NCBI RefSeq assembly: GCF_002025205.1
Contig: NZ_CP019947.1
Span: forward strand, 3,820,001 to 3,884,000
Source of the DNA: Pseudomonas sp. CC6-YY-74
GTDB taxonomy: Bacteria; Pseudomonadota; Gammaproteobacteria; Pseudomonadales; Pseudomonadaceae
Length of the DNA stretch: 64,000 bases
Reading direction: 5' to 3'
This document shows positions 53,574-61,849 of this stretch, in pieces; within the stretch, counting starts at the first letter, position 1, and every line of letters starts with the position of its first letter. The translations under genes and the position numbers were made by a program. The notes beneath the pieces were generated by a model. It had not been told where the DNA came from, made no database searches, and saw only the letters and a program-made list of their open reading frames with translations.

Positions 53574-54119
53574 ATGCCGAATCATCCCCCTCCCTTGCTC
53601 GGTTTTGCGCGCCTGCTCGACGCAGTGAATGCCGCCTTGGGCAAGGCCTGCGCCTGGCTCACCCTGTTTCTGGTTATCGGCACTGCAACCGTGGTGGTGT
53701 TGCGCTATGGCTTCGGCATTGGCGCCACGGCGCTGCAGGAAGCCGTGCTCTATGCCCACGCGTTGGTATTCATGGGTGCCGCGGCCTGGGTGTTGCAGCG
53801 CAACGGCCATGTCCGCGTGGATATTTTCTACCAGAAGTTCAGCCCCCGCCGGCAAGCCTTGGTGGAGATCTTCGGCAACCTGCTGTTTCTTCTCCCCGTG
53901 TGCCTGTTCCTCGGCTGGAGCAGCTGGGATTACGTGGGCAACTCCTGGAAAACCCTGGAAGGCTCGAGCGAGTCGGGCGGCCTGAAGTTCGTTTATCTAC
54001 AGAAGAGCATCATCCTGGTGCTGGTCATCAGCCTGGTGCTGCAAGGAATCTCCGACTTGATCAAATCCGCCTACATCCTCAGCGGCCACCTGCCTGCGCC
54101 GGAGGTGAAGCATGATTGA
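53574..54119 (+). CDS. TRAP transporter small permease (DctQ family)
   Basis: A 181-residue membrane protein with four hydrophobic segments (about 30-50, 62-80, 100-120 and 145-165). FGIGATALQEAVLYAHALVF and HVRVDIFYQKFSPRRQALVE are typical of DctQ subunits. It pairs with the large permease to use a sodium or proton gradient for uptake of the ligand bound by the protein at 52283-53383. The last 8 bp overlap the next gene, showing translational coupling. Confidence 0.95.
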   Translation: MPNHPPPLLGFARLLDAVNAALGKACAWLTLFLVIGTATVVVLRYGFGIGATALQEAVLYAHALVFMGAAAWVLQRNGHVRVDIFYQKFSPRRQALVEIFGNLLFLLPVCLFLGWSSWDYVGNSWKTLEGSSESGGLKFVYLQKSIILVLVISLVLQGISDLIKSAYILSGHLPAPEVKHD

Positions 54120-55488
54120 GTTAATGGCGATCCTGCTGTTCATCAGCATCTGCGCGGCCTTGATGGCGGGCTACCCGGTGGCCTTTACCCTCGGTGGCGT
54201 GTCCCTGCTGTTTGCCGGCATCGGCATGCTCACCGGCACCTTCGATGGCAGTTACCTGAACGCACTGCCCAACCGCCTGTTCGGCATCATGAACAACCAG
54301 ACCATGCTGGCGGTGCCGCTGTTCGTCTTCATGGGGGTAATGCTGGAGAAGTCGCGGGTCGCCGAAGACCTGCTCGAGTCCATGTCGCGGCTGTTCGGCA
54401 CCCTGCGCGGCGGTCTGGCGATTTCCGTGTGCGTGGTCGGCGCGCTGCTCGCCGCCAGCACCGGCATCGTCGGCGCCACCGTGGTAACCATGGGCCTGCT
54501 GGCCCTGCCAACCATGCTGCGGCGCGGTTACGATCCGGCCGTGGCCACCGGCACCCTGGCTGCCACCGGCACCCTGGGACAGATCATTCCACCCTCGATC
54601 GTACTGGTACTGCTGGGTGACGTGATGTCCAGCGCCTATCAGCAGGCACAGTTGAAGATGGGTATCTTCTCGCCCAAGACCGTCTCGGTCGGCGACCTGT
54701 TCGTCGGCGCGCTGCTGCCCGGCCTGCTGTTGGTCAGTCTGTACATCCTCTACATCATCGGCGTGGCCATCTTTCAACCGAAGAAGCTGCCGGCACTGCC
54801 GCAGGAAGAACTCGGCCCGATCGAATGGGGCAAGCTGATCAATGCTCTGGTGCCGCCATTGTTGCTGATCGGGGCGGTGCTCGGCTCGATCCTCGCCGGT
54901 TACGCCACCCCAACCGAAGCGGCGGCCCTCGGGGCGCTCGGCGCCATGTTGCTGGCCTTGTATAAAGGCCAGCTAAACTTCGGTCAATTGCGTGAAGTGG
55001 CCTACGGCACCACCGAAATCAGTGCCATGGTGTTCCTGATCCTGATTGGCGCCTCACTGTTCTCCCTGGTGTTCCGCGGCTTCGGCGGCGAAGTCATGAT
55101 CGAAGACATCTTCGCCCAATTACCCGGCGGTGTGCTTGGCGCCTTCTTCCTGGTGATGGCGGTGATCTTCCTGCTCGGCTTTATCCTCGACTTCATCGAG
55201 ATCACCTTTGTGGTGGTGCCAATTGTCGGTCCGGTATTGATGGCCATGGGTCTTGATCCGGTCTGGCTCGGCGTGATGATCGCGCTGAACCTGCAGACGT
55301 CCTTCCTCACCCCGCCGTTCGGCTTCGCCCTGTTCTACCTGCGCGGGGTCACGCCGCCGTCGGTACCGACCAGCACCATCTACAAGGGCGTGCTGCCGTT
55401 CATCCTGATCCAGCTGTTCTTGTTGGTGATTGCCTACATCTTCCCTGGCCTGATTACCTGGCTGCCGGAGCAGGTGTACGGCAAGTAA
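54112..55488 (+). CDS. TRAP transporter large permease (DctM family)
   Basis: A 458-residue membrane protein with about 12 or more helices. The DctM signature regions are GYPVAFTLGGVSLLFAGIGM, AASTGIVGATVVTMGLLALP and the LGQIIPPSIVLVLLGDVM motif. Near the C-terminus is LNLQTSFLTPPFGFALFYLRG, as in transporters of the organic-acid branch. It forms the transport channel with DctQ. An intrinsic terminator follows. Confidence 0.96.
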   Translation: MIELMAILLFISICAALMAGYPVAFTLGGVSLLFAGIGMLTGTFDGSYLNALPNRLFGIMNNQTMLAVPLFVFMGVMLEKSRVAEDLLESMSRLFGTLRGGLAISVCVVGALLAASTGIVGATVVTMGLLALPTMLRRGYDPAVATGTLAATGTLGQIIPPSIVLVLLGDVMSSAYQQAQLKMGIFSPKTVSVGDLFVGALLPGLLLVSLYILYIIGVAIFQPKKLPALPQEELGPIEWGKLINALVPPLLLIGAVLGSILAGYATPTEAAALGALGAMLLALYKGQLNFGQLREVAYGTTEISAMVFLILIGASLFSLVFRGFGGEVMIEDIFAQLPGGVLGAFFLVMAVIFLLGFILDFIEITFVVVPIVGPVLMAMGLDPVWLGVMIALNLQTSFLTPPFGFALFYLRGVTPPSVPTSTIYKGVLPFILIQLFLLVIAYIFPGLITWLPEQVYGK

Positions 55489-55507
55489 GCCGCGCCGCTC
55501 TACGATC

Positions 55508-55536
55508 AAGGCCAGCCGCAAGCGCTGGCCTTTTTT
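55508..55536 (+). terminator. Intrinsic terminator of the TRAP permease genes
   Basis: AAGGCCAGC pairs with GCTGGCC (stem core 55510-55516 with 55524-55530), followed by six T (55531-55536), 20 bp after the large-permease stop. Confidence 0.9.
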
Positions 55537-55934
55537 ATGACTATGTGCCCGTTAACGGTGCACTCGCGCTTGCAGGGCGGGCCGAGCGGCGACCCTCTGC
55601 ACACTGCCATCGCCAAATAGACATTCTTGACGGTCTGTAGCCCACCTTTCGTTTGCGCGCCACAGATAACCCACATTCCTACTCGTGACCTGTGACTCGC
55701 GGCGCAACGCATCCAGCGGATGCAAGCGCGTCATGCCGGCGCACAGGCCGATAAGCGCCGCCAACCGCAGCGCACAGCCATCAGAATCTTGCGCATCACA
55801 GGCGCCCATCGCTCGCGCTCAGCATCGGTCAGCGGGAACCGAGCAACAATGCGCCAGGTCAGGGCATGACGCGGCCTGGCCTTTGCCGGCACAGCGGTTC
55901 ACACTTTCTATAAGAGCAATTGAGGAGCGCAGTC
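55537..55934. other. Intergenic region without a supported gene
   Basis: About 400 bp between the TRAP terminator and the mutarotase gene. A minus-strand open frame at 55552-55809 (85 codons) lacks a recognisable domain or clear ribosome site and is not called. The region is Arg/Ala-codon-like on the minus strand and may be a gene remnant. The promoter of the mutarotase gene should lie near 55860-55920. Confidence 0.5.
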
Positions 55935-56852
55935 ATGAGCGGAACCGAACAACGCCCACAGGTGGAGCGGGTAGAATTCAACCAACTGGCCTGCTGGCGC
56001 GTGCGCACCGCCAACGCCGAACTGCTGGTCGCCCAACAGGGCGCGCAGATCCTCAGCTACCAACGCGATGGCGAGCAGCCGCTGATCTGGCTCAGCGAAC
56101 AGGCCGAATTCAAGCAAGGCCAGGCCGTGCGCGGCGGGGTGCCGGTGTGCTGGCCCTGGTTCGGCGACCTGCGGCGCAACCCGCAGGCGGTGCAGGCGAT
56201 GTATCAGGGCGGCAGCCTGGTGCCGGCCCACGGCCTGGTACGCGCGCTGGACTGGCAACTACTCGGCATCGACAGCCAGGACCACAGCGTCGTCCTCGAA
56301 TTCGTCTTCAACAGTGTCGAGCAGCCGCAGACGGACTGGCCACATGCCGCCGAGCTGAAGCTGCGCATCCGCCTCGACGACCAACTGCACCTCGAGCTCG
56401 AGACGCGCAACCTCGGCGACACCCCCCTGTCATTCAGCCAGGCCCTGCACAGCTACTTCGCCGTCAGCGATATTCGTCAGGTGCGCGTCGAAGGACTCAG
56501 GGACTGCCGCTACATCGACACCCTGGACAACTGGCTGGAACGGCAACAGAGCGACACCCTGAGCTTTCACGGCGAAACCGACCGCATCTACCTGGATACC
56601 CCGGCGCAACTGAGCATCGTCGACCCCGCCTGGCAGCGGCGCATCCAGCTACGCAGCAGCGGCTCAGCCTCGGCCGTTATGTGGAACCCCTGGATCGACA
56701 AGGCCCGGCGTCTCTCGCAATTCGCCGAGGACGCCTGGCAAGGCATGCTTTGTATCGAGCACGCCAATGTCCTGGAAGATGTGATCCTACTCGCGCCCGG
56801 CGCCCAGCACCGGCTCAGCGTCAGCCTGTGGAGCGAAGCATTGCCGGCCTGA
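55935..56852 (+). CDS. D-hexose-6-phosphate mutarotase (YeaD family)
   Basis: A 305-residue aldose-1-epimerase-like protein. The region QGAQILSYQRDGEQPLIWLS and RGGVPVCWPWFGDLRRNPQA have the family's substrate-phosphate Arg and active-site residues. PAHGLVRALDWQLL contributes the catalytic His, and TDRIYLDTPA is in the C-terminal half. Such enzymes equilibrate the alpha and beta forms of glucose-6-phosphate. The start MSGTEQRPQVERVEF at 55935 follows GAGGAG. A long hairpin follows 2 bp after the stop. Confidence 0.9.
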   Translation: MSGTEQRPQVERVEFNQLACWRVRTANAELLVAQQGAQILSYQRDGEQPLIWLSEQAEFKQGQAVRGGVPVCWPWFGDLRRNPQAVQAMYQGGSLVPAHGLVRALDWQLLGIDSQDHSVVLEFVFNSVEQPQTDWPHAAELKLRIRLDDQLHLELETRNLGDTPLSFSQALHSYFAVSDIRQVRVEGLRDCRYIDTLDNWLERQQSDTLSFHGETDRIYLDTPAQLSIVDPAWQRRIQLRSSGSASAVMWNPWIDKARRLSQFAEDAWQGMLCIEHANVLEDVILLAPGAQHRLSVSLWSEALPA

Positions 56853-56854
56853 GA

Positions 56855-56896
56855 CGAGGCGCCACTGACGGCTTGATTGCCGTCAGTGGCGCCTCG
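56855..56896 (+). terminator. 18-bp perfect hairpin after the mutarotase gene
   Basis: CGAGGCGCCACTGACGGC (56855-56872) pairs perfectly with GCCGTCAGTGGCGCCTCG (56879-56896) over TTGATT, starting just past the stop codon. There is no T tract (CGTGGCATAAAT), so it may end transcription poorly but protect the mRNA end. Confidence 0.6.
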
Positions 56897-57309
56897 CGTG
56901 GCATAAATAGAGAGGAAAAACCGCTGCCTCATTCACATAAAAGAGCATATAGATTTTAACTTTTGTGATGTGCCACTAATTTGCCAGTAAGTTATCGCCT
57001 ACACGACACAACCATTATCTCGCACGCGCATAAAACACTTTGAAACTTGCCTATTGGTCCGCAAAAACAATGGGAACTATCGCCCCAGCAATCACTCCTG
57101 CAATCTCCTTCAGTGCAATGCACGTCACACTTTCAACGGTTGCCCCATAGCCTTCATGGGGCTAGGATGCCGGCCTCATAGGGACTTTGCGCAACTTGTT
57201 GCACAAATAAGTGCGCAAGAAGTTGCGCAACTCGGACAGTTCAGCGGCCACCATCTTATATATAGGCCGCGTGCTCTCGAGTTGCTTGAACCACTAGTCG
57301 AGTCATGGA
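56897..57309. other. AT-rich intergenic region before the T6SS genes
   Basis: This 413-bp gap has no gene. It is clearly more AT-rich than its surroundings (for example CATATAGATTTTAACTTTTG near 56947). It holds a GCCCCAT/ATGGGGC stem near 57145-57165, the TTGCRCAA array at 57187-57234 and a TATATATA run near 57256 that could be a -10 element for tssA. I found no convincing sigma-54 -24/-12 promoter. Confidence 0.6.
57187..57234. repeat. Four 12-bp tandem units on a TTGCRCAA core
   Basis: Units start at 57187, 57199, 57211 and 57223: TTGCGCAACTTG, TTGCACAAATAA, GTGCGCAAGAAG and TTGCGCAACTCG. The 8-bp core TTGCGCAA is itself palindromic and is conserved in all four with at most one change, while the 4-bp spacer varies. 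The array ends 75 bp before tssA. A binding array for a regulator is the simplest reading. Confidence 0.7.
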
Positions 57310-58872
57310 ATGACCTATTCGAACACGCTCACCGCGCATTATTTGGAACTGGCCAAACTCCCTATTAATGAGGGAGCCTTTGCCGGCACTGACGTGCGTT
57401 ATTCCAGTGAATACGAAGTGCTGGAAAACGAGCTGGGCAAGGCCACCGCCCTGCATGAAACCACCGCTATCGACTGGCAGAAAGTCCGCGAAAACAGCGA
57501 GATACTGCTCAGCAGCCACTCCAAGGATCTGCGCGTCGCGTCCTGGTTGATCTGGGGCCTGTATCAGCGCGAATCCTTCGCCGGTCTGCAAGCCGGCCTG
57601 AGCCTGCTGCACTACCTCTGTCTCAATCACTGGGACGCTCTGCACCCACGCAAAGCGCGCACCCGTGCAGCTGCCATCAGCTGGCTGATCCCACGCCTGG
57701 AACAGGCACTGGCCGAGCATGTGCCGATCGGCGAGCAGCTGGCGTTGTTCCGCAGCCTGGCCGAACAACTGCGTGCCCTCGAAGCCTGCCTGTCCACCCA
57801 CCTGGGCGAAGACGCGCCGCTGTTGCTACCGTTGTGTCGGCGCCTCGACGAGCTGGTCAATCGCGCCAGCCAGGGCCACCCGGAACCAGGCAGCGTCGGC
57901 GCGGCGCTGGCCCAGGTCAAGCAGGTCGCCAGCCAGATGCTCACGGCCGGTGCCGCGGTGGGCAGCGAGAAAGACGCACACAAGAGCCTGCGCGGCCTGC
58001 AAGACCAGGCCCGACCACTGTGCGCCTATTGGCTCAAGCAGAAAGCCAGCGACCTGCGAGCCCTGCGTCTGTCTCGTACCCTGCTGTGGCTGCCAATCGA
58101 CAGCCTGCCGGAACGCAGCGCCGAGCAGATCACCGCTCTGCGCGGCCTGCCCGCCGACAAATTGGCCAGCTATCAGGAGCGTTATCAACAAGACCAGTAC
58201 GCCGATCTGCTGGTGGATCTGGAAGCCAGTATCGCCCGCGCGCCCTTCTGGCTCGACGGCCAACATCTAGTCTGGCAGTGCCTGCAAGGGCTCAATGCCG
58301 AACAGGCGATGCGCGAAGTGGAGATCCAGTTGGCGCTGTTCCTGCAGCGCATGAACGGCCTGGAAGAACTGCACTTTCACGATGGCAGTGCCTTCGCCGA
58401 TGCCCAGACCCGCGCCTGGATCAGCTCCCACGTCATGCCGCACCTGCAGCTACCGGTGGCCGACAGTGCCCCGACGGCCACTGCAGGCGCTAGCCAACCG
58501 GCCTGGGAAGTCGCCCTGCTGGAAGTGCTACCGAAGCTGCGCAAAGACGGCCTGAAAGCTGCCGTACAACAACTTAAAAAGGGTTTGGCCAAGGCCCGCG
58601 GCGGGCGCGAACGCTTTTTCTGGCAATTGACCCTGGTCCGCCTGTGCTACAGCGCCAAGAAATATGAACTGGCCAAAACCCAACTCGAATCGTTAGACCA
58701 GACGCTACAGGCCTCCGGCCTGGGCGACTGGGAACCCGATCTCGCCTTGGACGTACTGCGCATGCTGCACAGTTGCTGCGAGCTGTTGCCGCAGAACCAT
58801 GCGGTGCGTGAAAGCAAGGAAGAGATCTACCGCAGGTTGTGCCACCTCGATCTTGAAGTGGTACTGGACTAG
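57310..58872 (+). CDS. tssA: Type VI secretion protein TssA
   Basis: A 520-residue T6SS protein with an ImpA_N domain (about 12-130: YELEN-type EYEVLENELGKATALH, SKDLRVASWLIWGLYQRESF) and a C-terminal helical VasJ-type domain (KARGGRERFFWQLTLVRLCY then LDQTLQASGLGDWEPDLAL). TssA primes tail-tube and sheath assembly at the baseplate. It is the first gene of the cluster. The ribosome site is weak, so the start at 57310 (MTYSNTLTAHYLELA) is probable, not certain. Confidence 0.93.
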   Translation: MTYSNTLTAHYLELAKLPINEGAFAGTDVRYSSEYEVLENELGKATALHETTAIDWQKVRENSEILLSSHSKDLRVASWLIWGLYQRESFAGLQAGLSLLHYLCLNHWDALHPRKARTRAAAISWLIPRLEQALAEHVPIGEQLALFRSLAEQLRALEACLSTHLGEDAPLLLPLCRRLDELVNRASQGHPEPGSVGAALAQVKQVASQMLTAGAAVGSEKDAHKSLRGLQDQARPLCAYWLKQKASDLRALRLSRTLLWLPIDSLPERSAEQITALRGLPADKLASYQERYQQDQYADLLVDLEASIARAPFWLDGQHLVWQCLQGLNAEQAMREVEIQLALFLQRMNGLEELHFHDGSAFADAQTRAWISSHVMPHLQLPVADSAPTATAGASQPAWEVALLEVLPKLRKDGLKAAVQQLKKGLAKARGGRERFFWQLTLVRLCYSAKKYELAKTQLESLDQTLQASGLGDWEPDLALDVLRMLHSCCELLPQNHAVRESKEEIYRRLCHLDLEVVLD

Positions 58873-58905
58873 GCCCACGGGCCATAACCGTAACGGAGAA
58901 TCACC

Positions 58906-59412
58906 ATGGCCAAAGAAGGCTCAGTAGCCCCCAAGGAACGCATCAACGTCACGTTCAAACCTTCCACCGGTGACGCCCAGGAAGAGATCGAACTGCCCCT
59001 TAAGTTGATGGTGCTCGGCGATTTCACCCAGCGCGCCGACGAACGCAAGATCGAAGACCGCAAGCCGATCAGCATCGACAAGAACAGCTTCGACGAAGTC
59101 CTGGCCAAGCAGGAACTCAACTTGACCTTCGGCGTACCTAACCGTCTGCAGGACGAAGCCACCGATGACGAGCTGGCCGTACAGCTGCGCATCAACTCGA
59201 TGAAGGACTTCAACCCGGCCAACCTGGTCGAGCAAGTGCCCGAGCTGAAGAAGTTGATGGAACTGCGCGACGCCCTGATGGCGTTGAAAGGCCCGCTGGG
59301 CAATGCCCCGGCCTTTCGCAAGGCGATCGAAAGCGTACTCGCCGACGACGACTCGCGCGAGCGCGTACTCGGTGAGCTCGGCCTCGCCGCCCAAGGCAAG
59401 CTGGATTCCTGA
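58906..59412 (+). CDS. tssB: Type VI secretion sheath small subunit TssB
   Basis: A 168-residue protein with RINVTFKPSTGDAQEEIELP, the LKLMVLGDFTQRADERKIED motif and AFRKAIESVLADDDSRERVL. These are hallmarks of TssB/VipA, which joins TssC to build the contractile sheath. It begins 33 bp after tssA and is followed by tssC after 26 bp. Confidence 0.97.
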   Translation: MAKEGSVAPKERINVTFKPSTGDAQEEIELPLKLMVLGDFTQRADERKIEDRKPISIDKNSFDEVLAKQELNLTFGVPNRLQDEATDDELAVQLRINSMKDFNPANLVEQVPELKKLMELRDALMALKGPLGNAPAFRKAIESVLADDDSRERVLGELGLAAQGKLDS

Positions 59413-59438
59413 TCTCAATTAACAAGGAAGCTAATTTA

Positions 59439-60914
59439 ATGAGCACAAGCGCAGCAGTGGAAAGCGGTAGTAGCGCCGCCGAACTCGGCATTCTCGACCG
59501 TATCATCGCCGAGACCAAACTGACTCCGGACGACGAAGCCTATGACATCGCCAAGCGCGGCGTGTCGGCCTTTATCGAAGAGTTGCTGAAACCGCAGAAC
59601 GAAAACGAGCCGGTGAAAAAGGCCATGGTCGACCGCATGATCGCGGAGATCGACGCCAAGCTCAGCCGGCAGATGGATGAAATCCTGCACAACGCCGACT
59701 TCCAGGCCCTGGAATCGTCCTGGCGCGGCCTGCAGCTGCTGGTGGACCGGACCAACTTCCGCGAAAACATCAAGCTGGAGATCATCAACGCCTCCAAGCA
59801 GGATCTGCTCGATGACTTCGAGGACAGCCCGGAAATCGTTCAGTCCGGCCTGTACAAGCACATCTACACCGCCGAGTACGGCCAGTTCGGTGGCCAGCCG
59901 GTCGCCGCCCTGATCGCCAACTATTTCTTCGACCCGAGCGCGCCGGACATCAAGACTCTGCAATACGTTGCCAGCGTCGCCACCATGTCCCACGCCCCCT
60001 TCATCGCCGCGGCCGGCCCGAAATTCTTCGGCCTGGAAAGCTTCACCGGCCTGCCGGACCTGAAGGATCTGAAAGACCACTTCGAAGGCCCGCAGTTCGC
60101 CAAGTGGCAGAGCTTCCGCGAACAGGAAGACGCCCGCTACGTCGGCCTCACCGTGCCGCGCTTCCTCCTGCGCAACCCCTACGACCCGGAAGACAACCCG
60201 GTGAAGAGCTTCGTCTACAAAGAGAACGTCGCCAACAGCCACGAGCACTACCTGTGGGGCAACACCGCCTACACCTTCGCCAGCCGCCTGACCGACAGCT
60301 TCGCCAAGTTCCGCTGGTGCCCGAACATCATCGGCCCGCAGAGCGGTGGCGCAGTCGAAGACCTGCCGCTGCACCACTTCGAGAGCATGGGCGAGATCGA
60401 AACCAAGATCCCCACCGAAGTGCTGGTCTCCGACCGTCGTGAATACGAATTGGCCGAAGAAGGCTTCATCGCCCTGACCATGCGCAAGGGCAGCGACAAC
60501 GCCGCGTTCTTCTCCGCCAACTCGGCGCAGAAGCCGAAGTTCTTCGGCATCAGCGCGGAAGGCAAAACCGCCGAACTGAACTACAAGCTCGGCACCCAGC
60601 TGCCCTACCTGTTCATCGTCAACCGCCTGGCTCACTACCTGAAAGTGCTGCAGCGCGAGCAAATCGGCGCCTGGAAAGAACGCACCGACCTCGAACTGGA
60701 ACTCAACAAGTGGATCCGCCAGTTCGTCGCCGACCAGGAAAACCCCAGCGCCGAAGTGCGTGGCCGTCGTCCCCTGCGCGCCGCCCAGGTCATCGTCAGT
60801 GACGTCGAAGGCGAGCCTGGCTGGTACCGCGTCAGCCTCAACGTGCGTCCGCACTTCAAGTACATGGGTGCCGATTTCACCCTGTCCTTGGTTGGCAAGC
60901 TGGACAAGGAGTAA
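59439..60914 (+). CDS. tssC: Type VI secretion sheath large subunit TssC
   Basis: A 491-residue VipB-type sheath protein. Conserved stretches are ESSWRGLQLLVDRTNFRENI, YTAEYGQFGGQPVAALIANY, ENVANSHEHYLWGNTAYTFA and FSANSAQKPKFFG. With TssB it forms the sheath whose contraction fires the Hcp tube; ClpV (not in the window) disassembles it. AAGGAAGC lies before the ATG. tssE follows 7 bp later. Confidence 0.98.
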   Translation: MSTSAAVESGSSAAELGILDRIIAETKLTPDDEAYDIAKRGVSAFIEELLKPQNENEPVKKAMVDRMIAEIDAKLSRQMDEILHNADFQALESSWRGLQLLVDRTNFRENIKLEIINASKQDLLDDFEDSPEIVQSGLYKHIYTAEYGQFGGQPVAALIANYFFDPSAPDIKTLQYVASVATMSHAPFIAAAGPKFFGLESFTGLPDLKDLKDHFEGPQFAKWQSFREQEDARYVGLTVPRFLLRNPYDPEDNPVKSFVYKENVANSHEHYLWGNTAYTFASRLTDSFAKFRWCPNIIGPQSGGAVEDLPLHHFESMGEIETKIPTEVLVSDRREYELAEEGFIALTMRKGSDNAAFFSANSAQKPKFFGISAEGKTAELNYKLGTQLPYLFIVNRLAHYLKVLQREQIGAWKERTDLELELNKWIRQFVADQENPSAEVRGRRPLRAAQVIVSDVEGEPGWYRVSLNVRPHFKYMGADFTLSLVGKLDKE

Positions 60915-60921
60915 GCATCCA

Positions 60922-61329
60922 ATGGCCGGGTACGGAAGTCTCTTCGAACGCCTCGGCGGTGAAGCCAGCCAACGTGCTGGCTGGAGCCGCGAGGTCGCCG
61001 CCATGGCGTCGGTGGCGACCCACCTGGCCAAAATGCTCAGCACCCGGGCGGGCAGCGTGCAAACGCTGCCCGACTACGGGTTGCCCGATCTCAATGATAT
61101 GCGCCTGTCGCTGCACGATTCGCTGCAGCAGGCGCGTATCGCCATCGAACGCTTTATCGAAGCGTACGAACCGCGTTTGCGCGAGGTGCGGGTGATTTCC
61201 CTGCCCCGCCACCACGATCCCCTCAGCCTGCGCTTCGCCATCGAAGGCCTGCTGGAAATCGAAGGGTGCAAGCGCCAAGTGAGTTTCTCCGCGAGCCTGG
61301 ACGGCAGCGGACAGGTCAAGGTCAATTAA
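60922..61329 (+). CDS. tssE: Type VI secretion baseplate protein TssE
   Basis: A 135-residue gp25-like protein. MAGYGSLFERLGGEASQRAG, NLTGTR-equivalent region LSTRAGSVQTLPDYGLPDLN and the EPRLREVRVISLPRHHDPLS segment identify it. It contributes to the T6SS baseplate wedge. The ATG at 60922 is chosen; the longer frame from 60760 overlaps tssC. No hcp lies between tssC and tssE, which many clusters have. Confidence 0.95.
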   Translation: MAGYGSLFERLGGEASQRAGWSREVAAMASVATHLAKMLSTRAGSVQTLPDYGLPDLNDMRLSLHDSLQQARIAIERFIEAYEPRLREVRVISLPRHHDPLSLRFAIEGLLEIEGCKRQVSFSASLDGSGQVKVN

Positions 61330-61339
61330 GGAGCGTCCC

Positions 61340-61849
61340 ATGTCTGGCAAACCCGCTGCACGCCTCAACGATCCGACTGCCTGCCCGATTCCGGGTCACG
61401 GCAGCAACCCGATCGTCGCCGGTTCGGCCGACGTGCTGTTCGACGGCCTGCCGGCCGCGCGCATGGGCGACCCGACCGCCTGCGGCAGCGCGTTGGCCAG
61501 CGCGGTGATCCCGACGGTACTGATCAACGGCAAACCGGCGACCACCATTGGTACCGTCGGAAGTCATGGCAATGTGGTTGTGGGTGGGTCGGGGACTGTA
61601 TTGATTGGGACCAGTGGGGGTGGGGCGGCGTTTACGGCACCCACTCCTCTCACGATCAGTGGGACTTTTGATCGCGCTTTCACTCTGACCACAACAGACG
61701 GCAAGCCCGTTGACGGGCTGAGTTACCACCTGGTTTCGGCCAGCGGCCTTTCACGCCAGGGGAACACATCAACCACTGGGGACACAGACAGCTTCTCCAC
61801 CGGCGCCAAGCAAGAGCCGATCACGCTCTATATCTCGGGGGCCGACTGA
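61340..61849 (+). CDS. PAAR domain protein with C-terminal extension
   Basis: A 169-residue protein. Residues 1-95 are a PAAR spike-tip domain (KPAARLNDPTACPIPGHGSN, ADVLFDGLPAARMGDPTACG, then GGSGTVLIGT). Residues about 95-169 form an extension (FDRAFTLTTTDGKPVDGLSY) resembling the beta-rich adaptor segments that follow VgrG or PAAR domains and hold effectors. It lies 10 bp after tssE. Its stop overlaps the next start (TGATG), linking it to the downstream protein. Base composition becomes less GC-rich from about 61570. Confidence 0.92.
   Translation: MSGKPAARLNDPTACPIPGHGSNPIVAGSADVLFDGLPAARMGDPTACGSALASAVIPTVLINGKPATTIGTVGSHGNVVVGGSGTVLIGTSGGGAAFTAPTPLTISGTFDRAFTLTTTDGKPVDGLSYHLVSASGLSRQGNTSTTGDTDSFSTGAKQEPITLYISGAD

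Noticed and set aside
55552..55809. 85-codon minus-strand frame between the TRAP and mutarotase genes
   Set aside because: No ribosome site, no known domain and no operon partner; mentioned only as a possible remnant.
56930..57309. Sigma-54 promoter before tssA
   Set aside because: Some T6SS clusters use sigma-54, but I could not find a GG-N10-GC pair in the TGGCAC/TTGC context at the right spacing.
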